A stretch of DNA of 64,000 bases from Phenylobacterium sp. (GTDB lineage: Bacteria; Pseudomonadota; Alphaproteobacteria; Caulobacterales; Caulobacteraceae), in contig NZ_JAUXXE010000050.1 in NCBI RefSeq assembly GCF_030681155.1, positions 62,001 through 126,000 of the forward strand, given 5' to 3'. Each line of letters begins with the position of its first letter. Positions within the stretch are counted from its first letter, which is position 1. The notes under the pieces were generated by a model. The model saw nothing but the letters and a program-made list of their open reading frames with translations. It did no database searches and was not told the DNA's origin. This document shows, piece after piece, positions 17,789 through 25,846 of this stretch. A program made the translations under genes and the position numbers.

Positions 17789-18276
17789 GGTGCGATCCTC
17801 TCGGTCGAGGGTGTCATGAATACGTCGTATCGCAGGGTCTTGCCGATAATCTGATGCGACGGCTTGCGCAGGCCAGGCATGGGCGGCCCCTTGCGCGGCC
17901 ACTTCAGGACCACGCGCTTGCGGGCGCAGGCCAGGGCCGCCTGCATCAATTCGAACTGGTCCGGATCTGTTCCGACGAGCTCGCGAAGGATGCGCATGTC
18001 CTTCTTCACCAGGGCGGTGGAGGTGCGCTCGGGATGCATGGGATCGACGATCACCACGTCGGCCGAGAGGCCCTTCAGCAATTCGCGGGCGTCTCCGTGC
18101 AGCAGGGTCATCCGGGCGACGGTCTCCACCGTTGGGGCGTCGCCCTCAGCGGCAGCAGCAGCCAGCCCGGCTTTCAGGCGAGCGTGGACCTGGGGCGAGC
18201 GCTCGATGAGCGTCACCTGGGCCCCCAGCGAGGCCAGCAGAAAGGCGTCGCGGCCGAGGCCGGCCGTGGCGTCCAC
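17785..18276 (-). CDS. rsmJ: 16S rRNA (guanine-1516-N2) methyltransferase RsmJ
   Basis: The class I methyltransferase core of RsmJ: VDATAGLGRDAFLLASLG (motif I), VTLIERSPQVHARL, LLHGDARELL, VVIVDPMHPER (D-P-M-H-P) and a C-terminal VVLKWPRKGPPMPGL. The given end is the only GTG/ATG/TTG available, but it starts inside motif I. In the same frame the sequence continues upstream to a TAG at 18463-18465 and encodes conserved family residues (LTIDFVGG, HRFRFGGGRGQ). The real protein therefore begins further upstream, probably at a CTG (18390, 18435 or 18456). Translation is coupled to the GreA/B-like gene by an ATGA overlap. Confidence 0.85.
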   Translation of the reverse strand: MDATAGLGRDAFLLASLGAQVTLIERSPQVHARLKAGLAAAAAEGDAPTVETVARMTLLHGDARELLKGLSADVVIVDPMHPERTSTALVKKDMRILRELVGTDPDQFELMQAALACARKRVVLKWPRKGPPMPGLRKPSHQIIGKTLRYDVFMTPSTERIAP

Positions 18277-18496
18277 GATGCTAGGCGTGACGCCTCCGGT
18301 GAACCCAGCGGCGCGCGGCAGGTCCTGGCCGCGCCCGCCGCCAAAGCGAAAGCGATGGCCTACCGCGCCGCCGACGAAGTCGATGGTCAGGTCTTGCGAA
18401 AGCTCGTCAGGCGAAGGGTGGGGTGAGGCGGGCAGGGCGGCGGGTCCGTGAAGCAGATGCGCCTATCTCGCCCATGGGCCTGCGCGCGGCAAGCGC

Positions 18497-19252
18497 TCAG
18501 CCGGTGAGCGCCTCGACCCATCGCGCAGCCGACATCCAGGCCGGGGTGGCGCTGAGCGGGACGATGAGGATTTGCTGCGCGAGCAGCAGCGGAGCGCCGA
18601 TCAGATAAACGGGGTGCGGGCGGCCGCGCGTGCGCCAGTCGTAGACGATCGCCGCCACCAGGAGCAGATCTACGGTGAGGCCAGGCGGGACCGAGACGAA
18701 GACTGGCGGTGGGCCGATGACGCCGGGCGGGGTCATGGCTGTCGCAAACAAGCGCGCCATGGCGGCCTGCATCAAGGGGATCATCGCGAGGATCATCAGC
18801 CGCTTGTGGACCTCCGGTCGCCGCACCTGGGCGATGGCGGTCCCGAAGAAGCCGGCGAACATCACCAGGGCGGTGAGCGAAACGATCGAGAAGCGGCGGG
18901 CCTGGTCCGCCATGCCGATGGCGTCGGCGACCTTCATCGAGTTGATCGCCGCCAGTACGACCGTGAACCCCATGGCGGTGGCCAGAGATATGCCAGCCAT
19001 GCCCCAGGAACGGTGATCCAGCACTCGGCCGGTGGCCACCAGCGTCGTCTGCACCAGAAAGAACAGGGTCCAGGTAAAAAATAGCGTGCCGTGGATATGA
19101 AGGATCGGCGCGCCGGTGAATGTGCCGCTCGCCATTTTCGCCCAGTAGGTGGGGATGAAGCCGCCGAACGCGATCAGCACGAATGCCGATGACATGCCGA
19201 CGTAGAACCAGCGCGTTTTCGCGCTGGCGGCGTCAAACGTCACTGCGACCAT
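18497..19252 (-). CDS. Seven-segment hypothetical membrane protein
   Basis: A 251-residue integral membrane protein with about seven hydrophobic segments: residues 15-35, 48-70, 82-102, 120-140 and 150-175, then two near the C-terminus (LLLVAAIVYDW, PVYLIGAPLLLAQQILIVPL). A histidine sits in HIHGTLFFTWTLFFLVQ and another in DHRSWGMAG, so haem or metal binding is conceivable but not shown. I recognise it only as an uncharacterised proteobacterial type. The ATG at 19252 follows GGGCAGGTC. It lies upstream of rsmJ on the same strand. Confidence 0.75.
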   Translation of the reverse strand: MVAVTFDAASAKTRWFYVGMSSAFVLIAFGGFIPTYWAKMASGTFTGAPILHIHGTLFFTWTLFFLVQTTLVATGRVLDHRSWGMAGISLATAMGFTVVLAAINSMKVADAIGMADQARRFSIVSLTALVMFAGFFGTAIAQVRRPEVHKRLMILAMIPLMQAAMARLFATAMTPPGVIGPPPVFVSVPPGLTVDLLLVAAIVYDWRTRGRPHPVYLIGAPLLLAQQILIVPLSATPAWMSAARWVEALTG

Positions 19253-19359
19253 GACCTGCCCCTCACCACCCAATTAGACAACGATGTTATCTTAATCGTA
19301 GGGGGCGGCCAACGCCATCGCGAGGCCAGATCGACCAAGTCGGCCGCCGGCGCGTCCAG

Positions 19360-21198
19360 CTATCCCCGGCGGGACGCCGCCCACTGGTCGATAACCTGCT
19401 CCAGGATCGTCAGCGGGACCGCCCCGCCCAGCAGGACGACGTCGTGGAAGCTCTTGAGGTCGAATTTGGGACCGAGCATCGTCTTGGCGCGGCTGCGGAG
19501 ACGGTCGATCTCGGTGTGGCCGATCTTGTAGCCGCAAGCCTGGCCCGGCCAGACGACATAGCGGTCGATCTCGTTTTCGGCGGCGCCACGCGGCATGCCC
19601 ACGGTGTCGAGCATGTAGGCGACGGCCTGTTCGCGGCTCCAGCCCTTGCCGTGGATGCCTGTGTCGAGAACGATCCGGGCCGCTCGGTAGAGGAACGATT
19701 GCAGGTAGCCGATCTTGCCCGGTGGGTAGTCGTCGTACATCCCCAGTTCGTCGCCGAGTTGTTCTGCATAGAGGCCCCAGCCCTCGTTGTAGGCGGTGAA
19801 CCCCAGGTTCTTGAACAGCATGGGCGACTCTCCAGCCTCCAGTAGCAGGGCCCCCTGGAACAGGTGGCCGGGAACAGCCTCGTGGTAGGTCAGGGTCGGC
19901 AGCGCCCACTTGGCCCAGTCGCTGGTGTCGCGCAGGTTGATGTAGAACGTGCCTGGGCGCGTGCCATCCAGAGATCCGCTCTCGGCGTAGCCACGCGGTG
20001 CGCCAAGCTCGATGGCTGGCGGCACGCGGCGGATTTCCATGCCTGCCTGTGGCATGCGGTTGAAAACGCGCGGCGCTTGCGCCTTCACATCGGCCATCAT
20101 GCGATTGAGGTCGGCGAGCAACGCCGCGCGGCCGGCGTCGGTGTTGGGGAAAAGCTGCGCGGGATCTTGAGCGTAGGCGGTCAGGCGCGCGCCAACGCTG
20201 CCCTTGGTCAGGCCCTGCGCCCTCAGGAGCGGTTCAAGCCGCGCGGTAAGGTCCGCGACCTGCGCCAGCCCGATGTCGTGGGCCGTCATGGCGTCCAGCT
20301 TGGTCGTGGTGTGGAAGCGCAGGGCGAACTCGTAATAGGCCGCCGTGATCATCTGGCGCGAGACGGTGGCGTCGTGAGTTGCGGTGCGCCGCTGCTCGGT
20401 CAGCAGGGCGATCTGTTCGGCCAGCCCCTGCGCGATCGGGCCATCCACGATGGAGGCGGCGCGGGCGGCCCAATCGGTCCCCAGCCCCTTGGCGGCGGCG
20501 CGGCGGCCGAGCGAGGAGGCCAGACCCGAGGTCTCGCCGCGCTGGGCGGCCAGCGAGCGCAATTGGGCCAGGGCCTTGTCGATGATGAAGTCCGGCGGGG
20601 CCATGCCCATGTCGGCCTGCGCGCGGGCACGGACCGATTCAGCGCGCAGCGCGGTGGCGAAGTCGGTCAGACGGGCGAGGTAGGCCTCGCAGTCGGCCTT
20701 GGTCTCGATCATGTGCTTGGTGTCCAGCGCATCGGGAACCTTCTGATAGGCGCCGGTCAGCTGGCTGATCACATACGGCACCGGATAGTCGTAGGAATCC
20801 ACGCCGACGAATTGGAACCGCTCGGCCTCGGCGCACTGGTCGGCGTACCAGACCACGGTGTCGAGCTCGGTGGCGCCCCGTCCGGTCAGGCTGGCGCGGT
20901 CGATGGTCTTGAGCGCGCCGCGCGCATCGATCAGCGGCTGGAAAGAGCCCATTCGGCCGGCGTGCGAGCGGTCGCCGACTCGTGACTTCAGGGCCGCGCG
21001 CGGGCCCTTGTCGAGGCCAAGGCCGCTGGCGTTGAGGGGATCGGCGACCAGCATCGCCTCGAAGATGCCGTCATAGATCTGGTGAGCTCGCGCCTGCGCC
21101 GGGCTGACCTGCTGGCCGGGCGCGGCGGTGGCGCAGCCGACGACGCCGAGGCTCGCGGCGCTGGCGGAGGCGGCGAGCATTTGACGACGATTGAGCAT
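19360..21198 (-). CDS. DUF885 family peptidase-like lipoprotein
   Basis: A 612-residue DUF885 protein. The N-terminus MLNRRQMLAAS resembles a Tat signal, and VVGC (Cys22) fits a lipobox, so it is probably a membrane-anchored periplasmic lipoprotein. The zinc-peptidase-like motif HEAVPGH, in LTYHEAVPGHLFQGALL, and the following NEGWGLYAEQLGDELG with its Glu are the hallmark metal-site segments of this family of putative carboxypeptidases. Length matches the family. The ATG at 21198 follows GAGGGGAA; an in-frame extension to 21255 lacks such a site. Substrate unknown. Confidence 0.9.
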   Translation of the reverse strand: MLNRRQMLAASASAASLGVVGCATAAPGQQVSPAQARAHQIYDGIFEAMLVADPLNASGLGLDKGPRAALKSRVGDRSHAGRMGSFQPLIDARGALKTIDRASLTGRGATELDTVVWYADQCAEAERFQFVGVDSYDYPVPYVISQLTGAYQKVPDALDTKHMIETKADCEAYLARLTDFATALRAESVRARAQADMGMAPPDFIIDKALAQLRSLAAQRGETSGLASSLGRRAAAKGLGTDWAARAASIVDGPIAQGLAEQIALLTEQRRTATHDATVSRQMITAAYYEFALRFHTTTKLDAMTAHDIGLAQVADLTARLEPLLRAQGLTKGSVGARLTAYAQDPAQLFPNTDAGRAALLADLNRMMADVKAQAPRVFNRMPQAGMEIRRVPPAIELGAPRGYAESGSLDGTRPGTFYINLRDTSDWAKWALPTLTYHEAVPGHLFQGALLLEAGESPMLFKNLGFTAYNEGWGLYAEQLGDELGMYDDYPPGKIGYLQSFLYRAARIVLDTGIHGKGWSREQAVAYMLDTVGMPRGAAENEIDRYVVWPGQACGYKIGHTEIDRLRSRAKTMLGPKFDLKSFHDVVLLGGAVPLTILEQVIDQWAASRRG

Positions 21199-21268
21199 GC
21201 GGAAATTCCCCTCTTGAGACGAGCGCAAGAGGGCACGAGCCGCGGGAGTCGGCAAGATGGTGGAGCTT

Positions 21269-21451
21269 TCAGGTTCGCCGCGTGGCCAGAGCCCAGGCGA
21301 TCACGCCGAGCAGGCCGCCCAAGAGCAGCCAGGAGATGACGTTGAAAATTCCGTCGCCGATCAGGGCGCTGATCAGCCCGACCAGGCTTGCGACCGCCAG
21401 GATAACCGGAACCACATAGGCGCGGCCTGTCCAGTTGGTCCGCCGGCTCAT
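21269..21451 (-). CDS. Small two-segment membrane protein
   Basis: A 60-residue protein with two hydrophobic helices (residues 11-30 and 34-56) and positively charged ends (MSRRTNWTGR, ATRRT). It is the last gene of the receptor-PepSY operon, and its ATG overlaps the PepSY stop as ATGA, so it is almost surely translated with it. Short membrane proteins after PepSY genes are common, and a role in iron reduction or receptor energisation is only inferred from that position. Confidence 0.75.
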   Translation of the reverse strand: MSRRTNWTGRAYVVPVILAVASLVGLISALIGDGIFNVISWLLLGGLLGVIAWALATRRT

Positions 21452-22608
21452 GGGATGTCCCGTGCCGCTATGGGCAGGCCGCCGCTCTGAATCTCGGCGA
21501 CGCGGACGTCAGCCGAGGCGCGGCCGCGAGCCAGCCAGAGATAGAGGCCCGACCCGAGCACGACGATGGTGACGAGATCGAGCAGCGCCCAGATGATCTT
21601 TAGCGGCAGGCCGCCATAGTCGCCAAAGTGCAGCGGCTGCGACAGCAGCAGGGCCTTTAAATGCCAGGGGAGTTCGGGCGTCGCGGTCACCGCCCCGGTG
21701 GCCACATCGACCAGCACCGGCCGATAGAGCCGTTCCCCCAGCGGCGTGGCCCCGTGGACAAAGACGCCATAGTGATGCTCGCCGCTGTAGCCGGTGCCCG
21801 GATAGCTGACATAGGCCGGCGTCATGCCGGGCGCGGCGGCGCGGGCGTCCGCCACCGCCTTGTCGATCGAGGCGAACGGTCGGGCGGGCGTCGGCCTGGC
21901 GTGGTAGGCGGCGGTAAACTCGGCGAGCTCGTTCTTTTGCCAGGCGGCCTGGAGCGGGGAAGCGAGGGTGTTGATGGCCCCGGTCAGGCCCACGACCAGC
22001 GCCCAGCCAAGGGTGACGACGCCAAGCAGGTTGTGCAGGTCTAGCCACTTCAGGCGCGAACTGCGGCCGGTGCGCACCGTCCCGAACTCCAGCTTGCGCA
22101 TGAAGGGGCCGTAGATGACGAAGCCGGAAACGATGGCGGCCGCGAATAGCAACGCCTTGGCCCCGAGGAACAGCGTACCCGGGAGGCCGACGAACAGGTC
22201 CGTGTGCAGGCGAAGGATGAAATACATCACGCCTTCGTTGAATTGCGGGACCGGCAGCACCTCGCCCGTATAGGCGTGCATGACGACGGTGTGCATTTGC
22301 GGGGGCGGGGTGTCTGGCTGCGCGCCGGTGTTCACATAGACGGTGGGGGCGTGGTCATCCCAGCCCAGGAACAGAGGCACGTCGCCCGGATACTGCGCCA
22401 ACGCCTGTGCGACCAGGACGTCCAGGTTGATCGGCTTGGCTCCTGGCTGCGGCGCGCTGACCTCCGGTTCGGCGCCAGTCAGATGGTTGATCTCCTCGTA
22501 GAAGATCAGGGGCAGGCCGGTCAGGCAAAGCAGCAACAGGAACAGCGTACAGACGAGGCTGGTCCACTTGTGGACAAGGAACCAGGTTTTCATCGTCGAA
22601 CGCTGCAT
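21448..22608 (-). CDS. PepSY-associated transmembrane protein
   Basis: A 386-residue membrane protein of the PepSY_TM family. It opens with FLVHKWTSLVCTLFLLLLCLTGLPLIF, whose His and first helix are diagnostic, carries periplasmic loops with PepSY-like segments (LDVLVAQALAQYP, SIDKAVADARAAAPG), and has further helices around residues 150-170, 195-215 and 340-360. Members sit with siderophore receptors and may reduce Fe(III)-siderophores at the inner membrane. It starts 12 bases after the receptor stop, in one operon under a Fur-like box. Confidence 0.92.
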   Translation of the reverse strand: MQRSTMKTWFLVHKWTSLVCTLFLLLLCLTGLPLIFYEEINHLTGAEPEVSAPQPGAKPINLDVLVAQALAQYPGDVPLFLGWDDHAPTVYVNTGAQPDTPPPQMHTVVMHAYTGEVLPVPQFNEGVMYFILRLHTDLFVGLPGTLFLGAKALLFAAAIVSGFVIYGPFMRKLEFGTVRTGRSSRLKWLDLHNLLGVVTLGWALVVGLTGAINTLASPLQAAWQKNELAEFTAAYHARPTPARPFASIDKAVADARAAAPGMTPAYVSYPGTGYSGEHHYGVFVHGATPLGERLYRPVLVDVATGAVTATPELPWHLKALLLSQPLHFGDYGGLPLKIIWALLDLVTIVVLGSGLYLWLARGRASADVRVAEIQSGGLPIAARDIP

Positions 22609-22620
22609 GGATCGCGAACC

Positions 22621-24702
22621 CTAGAAGTGATAGCCGAGGGTGGCGATCACATTGCGGCCGTTGCCGGTGAAGCAGTCACCGAAGGCGCGGCACGGTGAGT
22701 AGTAGGTCTTGTCGAACAGGTTTGTGGCGTTCACCGAGAGCGACCAGGCGTTCCAGTCAACCGCCACCAGGGCGTCGGCCAGGGTGTAGCTGGGGGTCTT
22801 CAAGGTTCCCGCGACGCCCGTGGAGATGGTCGAGCCGACATACCGAACCCCAAGGCCTGTACGCAGCGAGACCTCGTCGTTCAGCCGCCAGGTCTTCACG
22901 CCCCAAGCCGAGGCGAGGTGCTTTGGCGTATCGCTGAGCTGGACACCGATCTCCTCGGCGAAGGTCGATTTGGTGACCTCGGCCTTTGTGTAGCTGTAGC
23001 TGGCGGTCACATAGAAGCTGTCGGTCACGGCGGTGGAAGCCTCAAGCTCGAAACCCTTGGATTCCACTTCGCCGGTCTGGACCGTGTTCAACACATTGTC
23101 CGGGTCGTTGGTCGGACGGTTGGTCTCGGTGATCTTGTAGCCGGCGAGGGTTACCAGGGTCGTCAAGTTCGGCTGCCACTTCAGACCGCCTTCGTACTGG
23201 CTGCCTTTCTGGGGCTTGAAGCTGTCGCCGTAGAAGTCGAGCCCCCCGACCGGCAGGAAGCTCTCGGTGTAGCTGAAATAGGGCGAGAGGCCGTAGGCGA
23301 GGTCGAAGATCACGCCGGCGCGGTAGGTCGTGGCGTGATCGACGAACTCCTCGTCGGATCCGACCTGGGACTCGGCCCGGTCGCGACGTGCGCCGAGGAC
23401 GATCGAGACGCGATCGGCGAAGCGGATCTGGTCCTGCAGATAGACGCCGACCTGGCTCTGCTTCAGCGTGCCGAGAGGCGCCAGTTCTGGCGCGATGAAG
23501 TCGCCATAGACTTGGGCGAAGATGTCGATGTCGGCGACCGGACCAAAGCCGCTGTTCTGCTTCTCACGATTGTCGAGATAGTCGACGCCGACCAGGACCT
23601 TGTGGGTGAAGGCGCCGGTGGCGACATCCCAGACCACATGATTGTCGGTGGTTAAGGTGCGGGTGTCGGATTCGATCGCATAGGCGCTGCGCGCGACGCG
23701 GCGCTGGTCAGCGTCGATGAAGGGGTCGGTGGGGTTCGAATAGACGTCCGGATAGATCTCGTTGAAGGCCGCGCTGGCCTCGACATAACGAATGCCGCTT
23801 GAGAACTTCAGGCTGCTAGAGAAGCTGTGATCCGTCAGCAGGGTGATGGCGGCCTGGTCGGTGTCGAGCTTGTCGTAGCCCGGCTCTCCCAGGAATGTGC
23901 GGCTGTCCATGCGGCGGCCAGGAGGAGCCTTCAAGGTCGCGACCACCGGCAGGAATTGTTGGCTCGAGGCGGTCTTGTCTTGCTGGTAGAGGCCTAGGAG
24001 CGTGAAGCTGGTGGCGTCGCTTGCCCGCCAGGTCAGCGAGGGGGCCACGACGAAGCGGTCGTCGCGAATCTCGCGGGTTTGCATGTTGGAATCGCGGCCG
24101 ACGGCGACGATGCGGCCGGCTAGGCTGTCGGACGCCAGCGGGCCGGTTGCGTCGATCTGGAACTGTGTGCGATTGAACGAGCCGTACTGGGCGGAGACCT
24201 CGCCGCCGGCCTCCCAAAGCGGGCGCTTGCTGGCGACGTTCACGACCCCGCCGGTGGATCCTGCACCGTACAGCATCGAGGAGGGGCCACGCAGCAGTTC
24301 GACGCGGTCCAGGGTGAAGACCTCATTGCGCGGGATCAGGCTGTAGCCGAACAGGGTCCGCATGCCGTCCTTGTACTGCGTGGCGTAGAAGCCACGCACG
24401 ACAGGCTGGTCCTGGCGGGTGTCGAGGCCGAACGCCTCTGCGGTGACGCCAGCCGAATAGCGCAGCGTCTCCTGCAGCGTCAGGGCGCCGCGATCGGCGA
24501 TCTGGGCGGCGGTGACGACGCTGATCGACTGCGGCGTCTCGATCAGGGCGGTGTCGGTTTTGGTGGCGGTGGTGGCGCGGGTGGCGGTGACCAGCAACTC
24601 GCCGACCTGGACGTCTTGTGCGTGGGCGACGCCCGTCAGGCTGATCGACGATACGGCCGCGAGGAGGATGGCTTGGCGGCGGAAACGCAGAGGCGTCAGC
24701 AT
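22621..24702 (-). CDS. TonB-dependent siderophore receptor
   Basis: A 693-residue outer-membrane receptor. The signal peptide is residues 1-28 (cleavage after AHA). The plug domain has TALIETPQSISVVTAAQI, QPVVRGFYATQ and VELLRGPSSMLYGAGSTGGVVNV, which is the siderophore-receptor form (FhuE/FpvA type). The beta-barrel ends in an aromatic residue (VIATLGYHF), as outer-membrane assembly needs. It should import ferric siderophores using TonB-ExbBD energy. It is the first gene of a three-gene operon with a Fur-like box upstream. The exact siderophore is unknown. Confidence 0.94.
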   Translation of the reverse strand: MLTPLRFRRQAILLAAVSSISLTGVAHAQDVQVGELLVTATRATTATKTDTALIETPQSISVVTAAQIADRGALTLQETLRYSAGVTAEAFGLDTRQDQPVVRGFYATQYKDGMRTLFGYSLIPRNEVFTLDRVELLRGPSSMLYGAGSTGGVVNVASKRPLWEAGGEVSAQYGSFNRTQFQIDATGPLASDSLAGRIVAVGRDSNMQTREIRDDRFVVAPSLTWRASDATSFTLLGLYQQDKTASSQQFLPVVATLKAPPGRRMDSRTFLGEPGYDKLDTDQAAITLLTDHSFSSSLKFSSGIRYVEASAAFNEIYPDVYSNPTDPFIDADQRRVARSAYAIESDTRTLTTDNHVVWDVATGAFTHKVLVGVDYLDNREKQNSGFGPVADIDIFAQVYGDFIAPELAPLGTLKQSQVGVYLQDQIRFADRVSIVLGARRDRAESQVGSDEEFVDHATTYRAGVIFDLAYGLSPYFSYTESFLPVGGLDFYGDSFKPQKGSQYEGGLKWQPNLTTLVTLAGYKITETNRPTNDPDNVLNTVQTGEVESKGFELEASTAVTDSFYVTASYSYTKAEVTKSTFAEEIGVQLSDTPKHLASAWGVKTWRLNDEVSLRTGLGVRYVGSTISTGVAGTLKTPSYTLADALVAVDWNAWSLSVNATNLFDKTYYSPCRAFGDCFTGNGRNVIATLGYHF

Positions 24703-24753
24703 GAAAGGCTCCGATCTAGGGTGGCTTTCCTCTAGCGCTGAGTGTGTAAGGGC

Positions 24754-24768
24754 TGCAAGTCATTCGCA
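24754..24768 (-). promoter_or_regulatory. Fur-like box before the siderophore receptor
   Basis: TGCAAGTCATTCGCA matches the 7-1-7 Fur consensus TGATAATCATTATCA at 10 of 15 positions by eye. It lies 52 bases upstream of the receptor start, where Fur would block transcription when iron is sufficient. Binding is inferred from sequence and gene function only. Confidence 0.5.
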
Positions 24769-24844
24769 ATTTCAATCGCATAAGTCTGTGCGACTGTGGT
24801 TTTCGGCCCATGGTGACGGTCTTGGAGCCACCTGTTTCGGTCTT

Positions 24845-25846
24845 CTAGGCCGCGCGCCGTCCTGCGATGTCGTGGGCCATGCGGATCGCCGCGACCAGGC
24901 TGTCCGGGCGCGCCAGGCCGCGTCCGGCGATGTCGAAGGCGGTGCCGTGGTCAGGCGAGGTGCGGACGATCGGTAAGCCTAGCGTCAAGTTCACGCCGCC
25001 CCAGAAGTCCAGCATCTTGACCGGGATCAGGGCCTGATCGTGATACATGCAGACCACGGCGTCGAACTTGGCGCGCGCCGCCTCGTGGAACAGGCTGTCG
25101 GCCGGGGTCGGGCCCTTGGCGTCGATGCCGAGCTCCCGCAGCGCCGCGACCGCAGGAGCGATGATCTCCACGTCCTCACGGCCAATCGACCCATCTTCGC
25201 CCGCGTGCGGATTGAAGCCGGCGACGGCGAGGCGCGGAGCCTCGATCCCGAAGTCGCTGCGCAGGGCCTGGGCCGTCACCATTCCGGCATTGACGATCTT
25301 GTCCACGCTCAGCAGTCCGCCGACCTTCGATAGCGGCTCATGAACGGTGACCAGCGTGGTGCGGAGACCCTCGACGGCCAGCATCATGATCGGACCGCGG
25401 GCGCCCTGATAGTTGGCGCTGGCGGTGAGTTCGCCCAGAAATTCGGTGTGGCCTGGGAACTGGAACCCGGCCTCGTAAAGCGGCGCCTTGGCGATCGGGG
25501 CGGTGACCAGGCCGCTGACCGCGCCGGACAGCGCCAAGCCGACGCCGGTCTCAATCCATCGGATGATGGCGGGCGCCGCGGCCGAAGAGGGTTGGCCAGC
25601 CACGACGGGGCTGCGAAGTGGGATGTCGAGGACCGGCAGGACTTGGCTAAAGACCTCTGCGCCTTGCTTGGGCGTGGTCACGCGCCGAACCATGTGCATG
25701 CCCGAGCCGGAGGCCGAAGCCAAAGCCTGGAAGTCGCCGACCACCACGAAGGCAGGGCCTGAAGCACGCAGTTGGCTCCAGGCCTTGAAGACGATCTCAG
25801 GGCCGATCCCGGCGGGATCGCCCAGGGTCAGGGCGAGCGGGCTCAC
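24845..25846 (-). CDS. pdxA: 4-hydroxythreonine-4-phosphate dehydrogenase
   Basis: A 333-residue PdxA, the NAD-dependent enzyme that oxidises 4-phosphohydroxy-threonine in pyridoxal phosphate synthesis. It begins LALTLGDPAGIGPEIVFKAW, has the metal-binding HTEFLGELT and VTVHEPLSKV histidines, GFNPHAGEDGSIGREDVEII and YHDQALIPVKML, all diagnostic. The start is a GTG overlapping the surA stop (GTGA), so it is coupled to the envelope block. rsmA, its usual neighbour, is missing here; a siderophore-receptor operon follows instead. Confidence 0.96.
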   Translation of the reverse strand: MSPLALTLGDPAGIGPEIVFKAWSQLRASGPAFVVVGDFQALASASGSGMHMVRRVTTPKQGAEVFSQVLPVLDIPLRSPVVAGQPSSAAAPAIIRWIETGVGLALSGAVSGLVTAPIAKAPLYEAGFQFPGHTEFLGELTASANYQGARGPIMMLAVEGLRTTLVTVHEPLSKVGGLLSVDKIVNAGMVTAQALRSDFGIEAPRLAVAGFNPHAGEDGSIGREDVEIIAPAVAALRELGIDAKGPTPADSLFHEAARAKFDAVVCMYHDQALIPVKMLDFWGGVNLTLGLPIVRTSPDHGTAFDIAGRGLARPDSLVAAIRMAHDIAGRRAA

